A stretch of DNA of 8,041 bases from Bacillota bacterium (GCA_023425285.1 JAFACY010000043.1:1-8041), one strand, 5' to 3'. Positions 1 through 6,116 are shown, counted from the stretch's first letter. The notes: generated by a model from the letters alone, not told the origin. Made by a program: numbers and translations.

Positions 1-492
1 CCTCGTGTTCAGATAGTACAATATTTTCTCAATGTACTGTCTGCCTTTTACAACACCATACCATCGGTTGATATAAGCGGTACCCTGAATACTCAAACGA
101 GAAATGCCATCATGGAATTTCAGAAAACATTCAGCCTGCCCGTAACCGGAATTGTGGATGAATCAACATGGAACACAATGTACAACAACGTTATAGGAAT
201 ATTGGATGCATTGCCTCCGTCAGCCATAGCACTTCCGAGCCTGTTGTGGCCGGGAACGGTTTTAAGCCTGGGCTCCGAGGGACCGGCAGTCTATCTTATG
301 CAACAATATTTATCTTATATTTCTTCTGTCCTTGAGGGTCTGCCGCCTACTGATCCCGACGGTATATACGGTCCGTTGACTGAAGAAGCCGTCAGGGCAT
401 TCCAGGAATATTTCGGGATAGATCCTACAGGAGTTGTGGATCAGTATACCTGGGACAGGATTGTTCTGATTTACCGTAGGTTAAGATTTGGA
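1..492 (+). repeat. Copy 1 of a duplicated two-repeat peptidoglycan-binding block
   Basis: This 492-base stretch encodes 164 residues that align without gaps to those of 2460-2951, with 82 identical residues by hand count. Shared landmarks include NVLSAFY, GIL.A.PP, the WPG...SLG turn, LSYIS, PDGIY, DPTG and the closing RFG. The similarity is at protein level; the DNA has diverged, so this is an old duplication rather than a recent direct repeat. Confidence 0.75.
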
Positions 493-540
493 GATGCCCG
501 TAACGAGGGGCAGTTCCCGGGCAATAACATTGGAGGTTAA
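1..540 (+). CDS. Peptidoglycan-binding protein, C-terminal part (5' end outside window)
   Basis: The reading frame is open from base 1 to the TAA at 538-540, giving 179 visible residues; the start is upstream of the window. Two PG_binding_1 repeats are visible. The first is about residues 1-60, ending in the SLPVTGIVDESTW motif. The second is about 85-155, with GIYGPLTEEAV.AFQ and DPTGVVDQYTW. This three-helix fold binds peptidoglycan and usually anchors a hydrolase to the wall. The visible part carries no catalytic domain. Residues 1-164 align without gaps to the last two repeats of the gene at 1533-2969, with 82 identities by hand count. The missing N-terminus may therefore also hold a SpoIID-like domain and another repeat, but that is inference. 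The stop is followed one base later by the next start, so the genes are co-transcribed. Domain family is confident; the full architecture is unknown. Confidence 0.88.
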   Translation, partial: PRVQIVQYFLNVLSAFYNTIPSVDISGTLNTQTRNAIMEFQKTFSLPVTGIVDESTWNTMYNNVIGILDALPPSAIALPSLLWPGTVLSLGSEGPAVYLMQQYLSYISSVLEGLPPTDPDGIYGPLTEEAVRAFQEYFGIDPTGVVDQYTWDRIVLIYRRLRFGDARNEGQFPGNNIGG

Positions 541-541
541 T

Positions 542-988
542 ATGCATCATAGACCATATTATGTAAAAAATTTAATAAAAAAGCTGGAAGTGGAGGAAGG
601 ATATATTGACGTCAATGTATCCACCGGACTGGGCGCACTTCCTATCAGTAACGCGAATGTTTCGGTGTATATATGGAACGAACAGGAGGGAGAAACATTG
701 ATCAGATCAATGACAACGGACAAAAGCGGTAAAGCGCCTCATATCGAGCTTCCTGTTCTGCTCTCAGATATAAATTCAACCGAAGAAGAAAGGACACACT
801 ATCATCTGGTTATTCAGGCACCGAACTACCATACGGTGATAATAGTAAATGTTGAAATTTATCCTGACATTACAAATCAATTCCAGATAAATTTAACACC
901 GGTAGTACCTGGGGAAGCTGTTCGTGATGAATTGATAGAAATCCCTATTCAAGCAAAAAATAACCCGGGAGGTAAATATGAGAGATAA
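542..988 (+). CDS. Small beta-sandwich (transthyretin/CnaB-like) protein resembling the N-terminal domain of SleC-type proteins
   Basis: This is a 148-residue protein. The ATG at 542 is chosen because GGAGG lies at 532-536 with a 5-base spacer; the frame extends further upstream without a better start. Residues 20-118 look like a carboxypeptidase-regulatory-like or transthyretin-like beta sandwich: GYIDVNVSTGLGALPISNANV, then a T.DKSGKAP turn, then YHLVIQAPNYHTVIIVNVEIYPDI. From memory, this pattern resembles the N-terminal domain fused ahead of the SpoIID-like domain in clostridial SleC-type cortex-lytic proteins. Here it stands alone. There is no signal peptide or membrane segment. It starts one base after the preceding stop and overlaps the next gene by 11 bases, so translational coupling is likely. 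Its function is not known. An accessory or chaperone-like role for the lytic protein encoded two genes downstream is an inference. Confidence 0.82.
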   Translation: MHHRPYYVKNLIKKLEVEEGYIDVNVSTGLGALPISNANVSVYIWNEQEGETLIRSMTTDKSGKAPHIELPVLLSDINSTEEERTHYHLVIQAPNYHTVIIVNVEIYPDITNQFQINLTPVVPGEAVRDELIEIPIQAKNNPGGKYER

Positions 989-1496
989 TTTAGCCGCTGC
1001 AAATCCTATTTTAGAAATTCAGCTTTACTTGATTGATATAGCACAGGTGCATCCGGAAATTCCATTGGTATATCCTACCGGAGTGTATGATGACAGAACT
1101 CGGAATGCAGTTACGGAATTCCAGAAATTTTTTTCATTGCCCGTAACGGGTGTGGTTGATCTGGAAACATGGAACAAAATTCTCAGTGAGCATCAGAAAT
1201 GTTCTCATTGCATCAATGCACCAAGCAACGTAGCCTGCTTTCCAAGCAAAGTGATGGAGTTTAAGCTGGGAGATCAACATAATTTTATTTATATACTGCA
1301 AATTGTATTAAATAATTTCAAAAGAAAATATGCAAACTATGTGGAGGTTCCCATAAGCGGAATTTTCGACGAAAGAACCGAAGAAGCGCTCAGGCAGTTC
1401 CAACAACTGAGCAACCTTCATATTACAGGCATATTGAACCGTGAAACATGGAACACTTTGAATCTGATAAACAATACCTGTCGTCTGTATGACTAA
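978..1496 (+). CDS. Peptidoglycan-binding protein with two PG_binding_1 repeats
   Basis: This is a 172-residue protein. The ATG at 978 has GGGAGG at 967-972 with a 5-base spacer, and it lies inside the last codons of the preceding gene (11-base overlap). Repeat 1 covers about residues 9-69, with GVYDDRTRNAVTEFQ, SLPVTGVVD and TW. Repeat 2 covers about 94-162, with GIFDERTEEALRQFQ, LHITGILN and TW. Between them is a linker with C75, C78 and C87, and C168 lies near the C-terminus. These cysteines are absent from the matching regions of the neighbouring paralogues and could form disulfides or bind metal. No catalytic domain, signal peptide or membrane helix is visible. The likely role is binding cortex or wall peptidoglycan as a non-enzymatic partner of the SpoIID/SleC-like protein that follows. 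That role is inferred from family and operon context. Confidence 0.87.
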   Translation: MRDNLAAANPILEIQLYLIDIAQVHPEIPLVYPTGVYDDRTRNAVTEFQKFFSLPVTGVVDLETWNKILSEHQKCSHCINAPSNVACFPSKVMEFKLGDQHNFIYILQIVLNNFKRKYANYVEVPISGIFDERTEEALRQFQQLSNLHITGILNRETWNTLNLINNTCRLYD

Positions 1497-1532
1497 AGAA
1501 CCATCATTAAATTTTAATGAGGAGATTATAAG

Positions 1533-2969
1533 GTGCACATCAATAAGGCAAAAAATAAAAAAAAAAATATACATGCTTTGCAGGATATGAATTTTCCTCC
1601 AAGTATACCGATAATTTCAATACCTACAAATATAACTGTTCATTTGGGTGCACCTGAAGATGATGCCGAAAATGTAACGGTTCCTTTTATTGATTATATT
1701 AAAAACGTTGCTTCAAGTGAATTGTATCCGACCTGGCCGGATAACTCATTAAGAGCAAATATAATTGCAATTACATCCGTTGCATTAAACAGAATTTATA
1801 CTGAATGGTACAGATCAAGGGGATATAATTTTGATATAACCAACGACACGAGTTATGACCAGTCGTATGTTCACAACAGGGGTGTTTTTGACAATATATC
1901 AATTATTGTCGATCAGATTTTCAATTACTATTTAGCCAGAACAGGACAGGACTTTCCCCTTTATGCAAGATTTTGTGACGGCAGAATATCTTTATGCGAC
2001 GGACTGCAGCAATGGGGAACCGTGGAATTGGCCAATTCAGGTTATACCTATGAAGAAATACTGAAATATTATTATGGTGAAGATATTGGGATAATAACAA
2101 ATGCCCCTCAGACTGATGTGCAAAGAACATATCCGGGGGGTACTATGTCATTGGGTTATTCGAGCCTGAATATTCTCAGGATGCAATATAATCTGGAAAG
2201 GATACGGCTCAATTACCCTGCAATTCCTTCTATTTCACAGATTGACGGTTTTTTCGGACCGGAAACCGAGGCTGCCGTAAAAGCTTTTCAGGGTATTTTT
2301 CAATTGCCGCAAACCGGTGTAATAGATGAGGGAACCTGGTACAGAATAATCCGTACCTATACAGCAGTTACAAAATTAGCTGAATTGTCAACGGAAGGAT
2401 TAATATTTAATGAATTGTACGGAATTACATCAGAACAATTTTTAGAGGGTGATGTAAGACCGGGAGTAGACTTATTACAATATGCATTAAATGTTCTGTC
2501 GGCATTTTATGATACGGTTCCTGCCGTACCTATCACTTCGGTTTATGATTATCGTACCAGAGATGCCGTATTGCAGTATCAAAAAATCATGGGCTTACCA
2601 CAGACGGGTATTGCCAATGAGGCAACAATAAATTCCATGTATGTAACCGTAATGGGTATATTGGAGGCTATTCCTCCCGAAGGAGTGTATATCCCTGTTC
2701 TGAGATGGCCGGGTATAAGCTACTCATTGGGACATGAATCTCCGGGGGTTTATGTTATACAGGAAATGTTATCCTATATTTCATTGATAATACCTGAAAT
2801 TCCTTACATTAACCCTGACGGAATATATGATGAAACTACACAAAGAGCTGTCACCACATTTCAGAGCTTAAACGGCTTGGATCCCACCGGAACGGTTAAT
2901 GAGCAGACATGGAACCTTATAGTAAGCGTATACAGGCAGCAGAGATTCGGAGGTATTACAATCGTATAA
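1533..2969 (+). CDS. SleC-like protein: SpoIID-type lytic domain plus three PG_binding_1 repeats
   Basis: This is a 478-residue protein starting at GTG 1533, supported by GAGGAG at 1519-1524 (8-base spacer). After a lysine-rich N-terminus and a linker (residues 31-48), residues about 49-190 form a SpoIID/SleC-type domain: DYIKNVASSELYPTWP, then LNRIYTEWYRSRGYNFDIT, then GLQQWGTVELANSGYTYEEI. SpoIID enzymes are lytic transglycosylases that cleave glycan strands, and the glutamate in SSELYPTW (E63) fits their catalytic acid. C148 and C155 match a conserved cysteine pair of this family. PG_binding_1 repeats follow at about 203-275, 305-375 and 395-467. The middle repeat has Ile where the others have the conserved Trp of the TW motif. 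No signal peptide is seen, which would suit a protein made in the mother cell. Germination-time cortex hydrolysis is the likely role; the precise activity is unproven. The separate N-terminal domain of typical SleC-type proteins is missing here and may be supplied by the gene at 542-988. Confidence 0.88.
   Translation: MHINKAKNKKKNIHALQDMNFPPSIPIISIPTNITVHLGAPEDDAENVTVPFIDYIKNVASSELYPTWPDNSLRANIIAITSVALNRIYTEWYRSRGYNFDITNDTSYDQSYVHNRGVFDNISIIVDQIFNYYLARTGQDFPLYARFCDGRISLCDGLQQWGTVELANSGYTYEEILKYYYGEDIGIITNAPQTDVQRTYPGGTMSLGYSSLNILRMQYNLERIRLNYPAIPSISQIDGFFGPETEAAVKAFQGIFQLPQTGVIDEGTWYRIIRTYTAVTKLAELSTEGLIFNELYGITSEQFLEGDVRPGVDLLQYALNVLSAFYDTVPAVPITSVYDYRTRDAVLQYQKIMGLPQTGIANEATINSMYVTVMGILEAIPPEGVYIPVLRWPGISYSLGHESPGVYVIQEMLSYISLIIPEIPYINPDGIYDETTQRAVTTFQSLNGLDPTGTVNEQTWNLIVSVYRQQRFGGITIV
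2460..2951 (+). repeat. Copy 2 of a duplicated two-repeat peptidoglycan-binding block
   Basis: This is the partner of the block at 1-492, exactly equal in length, and it forms the last two PG_binding_1 repeats of the SleC-like protein. After the shared RFG ending the two proteins differ: a short GITIV tail here, against a 15-residue Gly/Asn-rich tail in the other copy. Confidence 0.75.
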
Positions 2970-3011
2970 ACTAATAACAGGAAGAAATATTTCTCCCTGT
3001 TATTAGTTTAT
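2966..3011. terminator. Bidirectional terminator between convergent genes
   Basis: The arms at 2966-2981 and 2996-3011 are perfect 16-base inverted repeats (ATAAACTAATAACAGG and its complement) around a 14-base loop that can itself pair further. The hairpin contains the stop codon of the + strand gene ending at 2969 and that of the - strand gene ending at 3003. On the + strand it is followed by a T-rich stretch. The - strand side has only a weak T-tract, so termination in that direction is less certain. Confidence 0.8.
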
Positions 3012-4859
3012 TTCATTTGCAATATTAATCATTATTTTAACTATATGGGGGTCAAATTGTATTCCCGCACACCTTCTTAATTCAGCAATTGCTTCTGCAA
3101 CGCTCATACTTTTTTTATAGGGCATGCCGTGAAGCATATCATCAAATGCTTCGGCAACCGCGATAATTCTCGCCTGAATAGCTGTTTCTTCACCCTTGAA
3201 GCCGCCGGGATAGCCCTTTCCGTCCCACCGTTCATGATGCTTGAGCACGAAATCCGCAATTTCCGAATAATCGTTGGATGCACTGAGCATTCTGTATCCG
3301 ATTTCAGGATGCCTTTTTATTTCATTATATTCATCATAGCTAAGCATATTAGGTTTATTAAGAATGTTTTCATCTATTCCCATTTTGCCTATATCATGCA
3401 TTATTCCCGCTAACTTGCACTGTGTTGTTTTTTCTTCATCAAAACCAAGCTTAAGTGCAATTTTTTCACAGATTTCTCCCACTCTCCTGGAATGCAGCAT
3501 TTCTCTGTTACTTTTTGCACACAATGTATTCATTATAATTTCAATTGTTTTGTTTCTTATGCAGGAGCTCTCATACAGCTTTTGTCTGTACATGCGAATC
3601 TCCGCAGACTTAAATATATCATCGAAGCTTTCTTCAATTTTATTTTTTGTTTTATATCCAAAGGAAATTGAAACTTCAACCTCGTTGACCTTTTCTTTAG
3701 CAGCCTTCTGATTTATATTTTTAATAACTTCAACTGCCTTCCACGGTTCTGTATTGGGCATAATCATCAAAAACTCATCGCCGCCTATTCTCACTAATTT
3801 ATCCTCGCTTCTGCAGCAGGTCCTTATTATCTCAGTGGCTTTTTTTAATAAATCATCACCCACTGAGTGTCCGAATGAATCATTTGTGAGCTTCAATCCG
3901 TTCACGTCGGCTAAAACCACAGACAGCGGCAAATTCTTCTGGACGTCAATATCCTTAAGGTTTTCTTCAAGATACCTTCTGTTATAAAAGCCCGTGAGCT
4001 GATCTCTGTAGCTTAAGTACAGTACCTCCTCCTGCCTGTTTCTTTTTGCGGTTATATCGGTGTGCGTACCGCTCAGAAGCAACGGATTTCCGTCTTCGCT
4101 CCAGGATATTACCTTGCCCTTGTCTTGTATCCATACCCAGTGCCCGTCTTTATGCTTCATTCGATATTCATCATCGTAGCATTCAATTTTTTTATTATAG
4201 AGCAACGCGTCTTTGGCAAGCTCCTGCTGCAAATCATCGGGGTGAACCAGACGTCTCCACGTATACTCATTGATCGGTGAAAGCTCTTCGAGAGTATAGC
4301 CCAGAAGGCTTGCCCATCTTTCATTATAAATACGCTCGCCTGTCTGCATATTCAGCTCCCATGTGCCTATATCCGTTGCCTCAATTATGTTTTCCATCCT
4401 TCTTCTTGCGTTTTCCAGCTCAAGCATATGAAGCTTTTCCTTCGTTATGTCAATCAGATAGGTTACTAAAAATTTTGTGTCGGGAACCTTCAGATGAATT
4501 TTATACCACTTATTCATGTTCTTGTTATATAATTCAAACTCCTGCTGCTTTCCTCTGTATATTGCCCTGCCAGCATGCAGCATAAGCCGTTCCGTGCTTT
4601 TATTGCCTATGCATTCAAAAAATACAGATATATTTTTTCCTATTAATTCACTTGATTTTAATCCCGTTTTCTCCTCAAATATGGAATTAACCTCTATGAA
4701 TTTATAATCATAGGGCTTGTTATCTTCATCGTATATAATTTCAAAAAATGCATATCCAATCGGCAAATCCAAAAACAAACTTTGGTATAAATCTTTATAA
4801 AAACCATTCTTTTTATTTGCTGTATACGTTTGCCGGGTCAGTGACACACTCTTTGTCAT
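3003..4859 (-). CDS. PAS-PAS-GGDEF-HD-GYP cyclic-di-GMP signalling protein
   Basis: This is a 618-residue cytoplasmic protein. Two PAS domains come first (about residues 24-140 and 155-273; the second is PAS_3-like with VHPDD, D.EYR..HKDGHWVW and a DIT end). A GGDEF diguanylate cyclase follows at about 282-430. It has an intact GGDEF motif at 359-363 and an RSED sequence five residues before it that fits the inhibitory RxxD site. An HD-GYP phosphodiesterase fills about 435-615, with HSRRV, HDIGK (HD at 488-489), RHPEIG and HHERWDGKGYP (541-551). Both motif sets look active, so it may make or break c-di-GMP according to the signal read by the PAS domains. No membrane segment is seen. The ATG at 4859 is preferred because GGAGG lies 7 bases before it; a TTG at 4877 would place that site inside the gene. 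It has its own promoter and converges on the peptidoglycan operon. Confidence 0.93.
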   Translation of the reverse strand: MTKSVSLTRQTYTANKKNGFYKDLYQSLFLDLPIGYAFFEIIYDEDNKPYDYKFIEVNSIFEEKTGLKSSELIGKNISVFFECIGNKSTERLMLHAGRAIYRGKQQEFELYNKNMNKWYKIHLKVPDTKFLVTYLIDITKEKLHMLELENARRRMENIIEATDIGTWELNMQTGERIYNERWASLLGYTLEELSPINEYTWRRLVHPDDLQQELAKDALLYNKKIECYDDEYRMKHKDGHWVWIQDKGKVISWSEDGNPLLLSGTHTDITAKRNRQEEVLYLSYRDQLTGFYNRRYLEENLKDIDVQKNLPLSVVLADVNGLKLTNDSFGHSVGDDLLKKATEIIRTCCRSEDKLVRIGGDEFLMIMPNTEPWKAVEVIKNINQKAAKEKVNEVEVSISFGYKTKNKIEESFDDIFKSAEIRMYRQKLYESSCIRNKTIEIIMNTLCAKSNREMLHSRRVGEICEKIALKLGFDEEKTTQCKLAGIMHDIGKMGIDENILNKPNMLSYDEYNEIKRHPEIGYRMLSASNDYSEIADFVLKHHERWDGKGYPGGFKGEETAIQARIIAVAEAFDDMLHGMPYKKSMSVAEAIAELRRCAGIQFDPHIVKIMINIANEIN

Positions 4860-4865
4860 TATTTT

Positions 4866-4871
4866 TCCTCC
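4866..4871 (-). promoter_or_regulatory. Ribosome binding site that fixes the start of the GGDEF/HD-GYP gene
   Basis: GGAGGA on the - strand, with GGAGG ending 7 bases before the ATG at 4859. An in-frame TTG at 4877 lies upstream of it and has no comparable site, so the six residues it would add are probably not translated. Confidence 0.85.
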
Positions 4872-4905
4872 GTACAAATTACTAATATTTATCAGTATTT
4901 AGTAT

Positions 4906-4934
4906 ATTGTATCACATTGTTCCATTTTTTTCAA
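4906..4934 (-). promoter_or_regulatory. SigA-type promoter with extended -10 for the GGDEF/HD-GYP gene
   Basis: On the - strand, TTGAAA (4929-4934) and TACAAT (4906-4911) are separated by 17 bases. TGA directly before the -10 makes it an extended -10. The start codon lies about 40 bases after the expected transcription start. Each box matches the housekeeping consensus at five of six positions. Confidence 0.72.
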
Positions 4935-4955
4935 TATTAAGTTATCGACATGAAC

Positions 4956-4988
4956 CAAAAACAACCCCGTCTTTTATGACAGGGTTGT
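4956..4988 (-). terminator. Rho-independent terminator of the universal stress protein gene
   Basis: Read on the - strand, ACAACCCTGTC pairs with GACGGGGTTGT (11 pairs, one a U-G wobble) around a 6-base loop, then a run of five T. It starts 20 bases after the stop codon at 5009-5011 and lies just upstream of the promoter of the next - strand gene, so it separates the two units. Confidence 0.9.
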
Positions 4989-5008
4989 AATCATATACAA
5001 AATAAATT

Positions 5009-5491
5009 TTAAGGCTCAAAAGCACTTCTTATAACTAATACAGGACTTGGAGCTTCTGCAATAACTCTTTGGGTAACTGATCCAACAAAAAATCTTTTGA
5101 CTTTGGAAAATCCTCTGCTTCCCATTATTATGAGATCAAAATTGCCGTTTTTAGCCTGCTCTATTATTTTTAAATACGGCTCTCCGACAAGAACTTCTGT
5201 TTCAACTCTGATTCCGTTAAAATCAAGACGTGATATTATCTGACTCAAAAGCTTTTCTGAATTTTCCACATAATTGCTTTCCAATTTCTTTTCCAGCTCT
5301 TCATTAACTATTATTGAACCGTCAACCGCATTCCACAGATTTTCATTTCTTTCTTTTCTTTTGTTTTCAGATGATTTTACCACGGATATCAATTTTACAT
5401 ACGAGTTATTACTCCTCGCTATCTCAATTGCTTTTTTAACCGCCGCTATTGATGCATTGGAGCCATCAACCGGAATCAACAATCTTTTCAT
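5009..5491 (-). CDS. Universal stress protein (UspA family, ATP-binding type)
   Basis: A single Usp domain of 160 residues. The N-terminus KRLLIPVDGS has the family's conserved Asp (D9). Near the C-terminus, G124-S-R-G127, nine residues, then G137-S138 fits the G-2x-G-9x-G-S/T motif of members that bind ATP. The end, SPVLVIR, is the usual last beta strand. Usp proteins are cytoplasmic dimers induced by stress or stationary phase; their exact targets are mostly unknown. Residues 40-65, between the second strand and the following helix, are long, charged and variable, as is common in the family. The ATG at 5491 is preferred over that at 5497: the GAGGAGG at 5500-5506 is 8 bases from the former and only 2 from the latter. 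The gene is monocistronic, with its own promoter and terminator. Confidence 0.94.
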   Translation of the reverse strand: MKRLLIPVDGSNASIAAVKKAIEIARSNNSYVKLISVVKSSENKRKERNENLWNAVDGSIIVNEELEKKLESNYVENSEKLLSQIISRLDFNGIRVETEVLVGEPYLKIIEQAKNGNFDLIIMGSRGFSKVKRFFVGSVTQRVIAEAPSPVLVIRSAFEP

Positions 5492-5499
5492 GTGCATCG

Positions 5500-5506
5500 C
5501 CTCCTC
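5500..5506 (-). promoter_or_regulatory. Ribosome binding site that decides the usp start
   Basis: GAGGAGG on the - strand lies 8 bases before the ATG at 5491 but only 2 bases before the ATG at 5497. The spacing favours the downstream ATG, which removes an N-terminal Met-His. Confidence 0.75.
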
Positions 5507-5514
5507 TTTATATA

Positions 5515-5543
5515 ATTATATCATCCGTAATTAATGTTTGCAA
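5515..5543 (-). promoter_or_regulatory. SigA-type promoter with extended -10 for usp
   Basis: On the - strand, TTGCAA (5538-5543) and a perfect TATAAT (5515-5520) are 17 bases apart, with TGA directly before the -10. The promoter sits between the terminator of the preceding - strand gene and the usp ribosome binding site. Confidence 0.78.
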
Positions 5544-5544
5544 A

Positions 5545-5569
5545 TAAAAAAGCACTCATCAGAGTGCTT
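5545..5569 (-). terminator. Rho-independent terminator of the membrane protein gene
   Basis: On the - strand, AAGCACTC and GAGTGCTT form an 8-base perfect stem with a 4-base loop, followed by a T run. It begins about 10 bases after the stop codon at 5579-5581 and ends next to the usp promoter. Confidence 0.87.
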
Positions 5570-5578
5570 AGATAAATG

Positions 5579-6031
5579 TTACTCGAGAACAGGCTTCGCA
5601 AGATGCTTGAATATAATTCTCACTATATTGTATATTGCTGCGGTTATTATAACCCATTCCACAGCGAACAGCCAAAAATATCCCAATTCTGCCATATACA
5701 GCTTAACACCCGTATATATTGAGCCTAAAGCAGTCAGTCCGAAAACAGATTCATTATTGAACTGTTTTTTTCTTGCAATAACAATGTACAGCAAGGCTAA
5801 AACAAACCAGACTACATAATCTCTTATCAGCAAAAGTACATATTTTATTTCATTCAGGTTCATCGAATCGCTGAGAAGACCAAATACAATATCTATTATC
5901 CAGAATGTTGTTATTATTATGAAAACAAATACCCCTATCGTTAATATGTTATTTATCGATTCTTCCTTGTTTATAGGTTTTAACACCTTGCCTGACAGCC
6001 TGTTAAATAACTTGGCCTTAAACTTTTTCAT
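5579..6031 (-). CDS. Four-helix membrane protein of unknown function
   Basis: This is a 150-residue protein I do not recognise. The N-terminus is basic (KKFKAKLFNRLSGKVLK). Hydrophobic segments lie at about residues 29-53, 64-86, 96-112 (weaker) and 116-140. The ARKKQ loop after the second helix and the FKHLAK tail are positively charged, so by the positive-inside rule both ends and the central loop face the cytoplasm. No catalytic motif is visible. The segment order and charges resemble small voltage-sensor-like or ion-channel-like membrane proteins only in a very general way, and I do not assign a function. The ATG at 6031 has an unusual all-G ribosome binding site (GGGGGG at 6038-6043, 6-base spacer). 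It lies 85 bases after sbcC on the same strand with no convincing terminator between them, so some read-through is possible. A clear terminator follows it. Confidence 0.8.
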   Translation of the reverse strand: MKKFKAKLFNRLSGKVLKPINKEESINNILTIGVFVFIIITTFWIIDIVFGLLSDSMNLNEIKYVLLLIRDYVVWFVLALLYIVIARKKQFNNESVFGLTALGSIYTGVKLYMAELGYFWLFAVEWVIITAAIYNIVRIIFKHLAKPVLE

Positions 6032-6037
6032 TAAAAT

Positions 6038-6043
6038 CCCCCC
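6038..6043 (-). promoter_or_regulatory. Unusual all-G ribosome binding site
   Basis: A run of six G on the - strand lies 6 bases before the ATG at 6031. It can pair with the CCUCC of 16S rRNA only with a G-U wobble, unlike the GGAGG sites elsewhere in the window, and may give weaker translation. Confidence 0.55.
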
Positions 6044-6059
6044 ATCATATATAATTGTC

Positions 6060-6087
6060 CTTATATAAATATATATTTAATAAACAA
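6060..6087 (-). promoter_or_regulatory. Possible promoter for the membrane protein gene
   Basis: On the - strand, TTGTTT (6082-6087) and TATAAG (6060-6065) are 16 bases apart. The region is so AT-rich that such matches arise easily, so this is tentative. Confidence 0.3.
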
Positions 6088-6116
6088 CATATATGACTAA
6101 ATAAAAAAATTTACTC

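Noticed and set aside
488..541. An 18-codon upstream extension of the 148-residue gene, overlapping the end of gene 1
   Set aside because: It has no ribosome binding site, overlaps the previous coding region, and the ATG at 542 has an ideal GGAGG.
1506..1520. A small inverted repeat (CATTAAA / TTTAATG) before the GTG start of the SleC-like gene
   Set aside because: It is only 7 A/T-rich pairs with a one-base loop, too tight to form; it is probably chance within the operon gap.
4046..4707. Several + strand open frames opposite the PAS domains
   Set aside because: They overlap one another and a gene with clear domains, and show no protein-like pattern or start signals.
5510..5521. A 12-base palindrome (ATATAATTATAT) over the usp -10 box as an operator
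   Set aside because: It is pure A/T in an AT-rich region and mostly explained by the -10 sequence itself; there is no second copy.
6085..6116. A hairpin plus T-run after sbcC as a terminator
   Set aside because: The possible arms are short, mismatched and contain almost no G or C, so a stable stem is unlikely.
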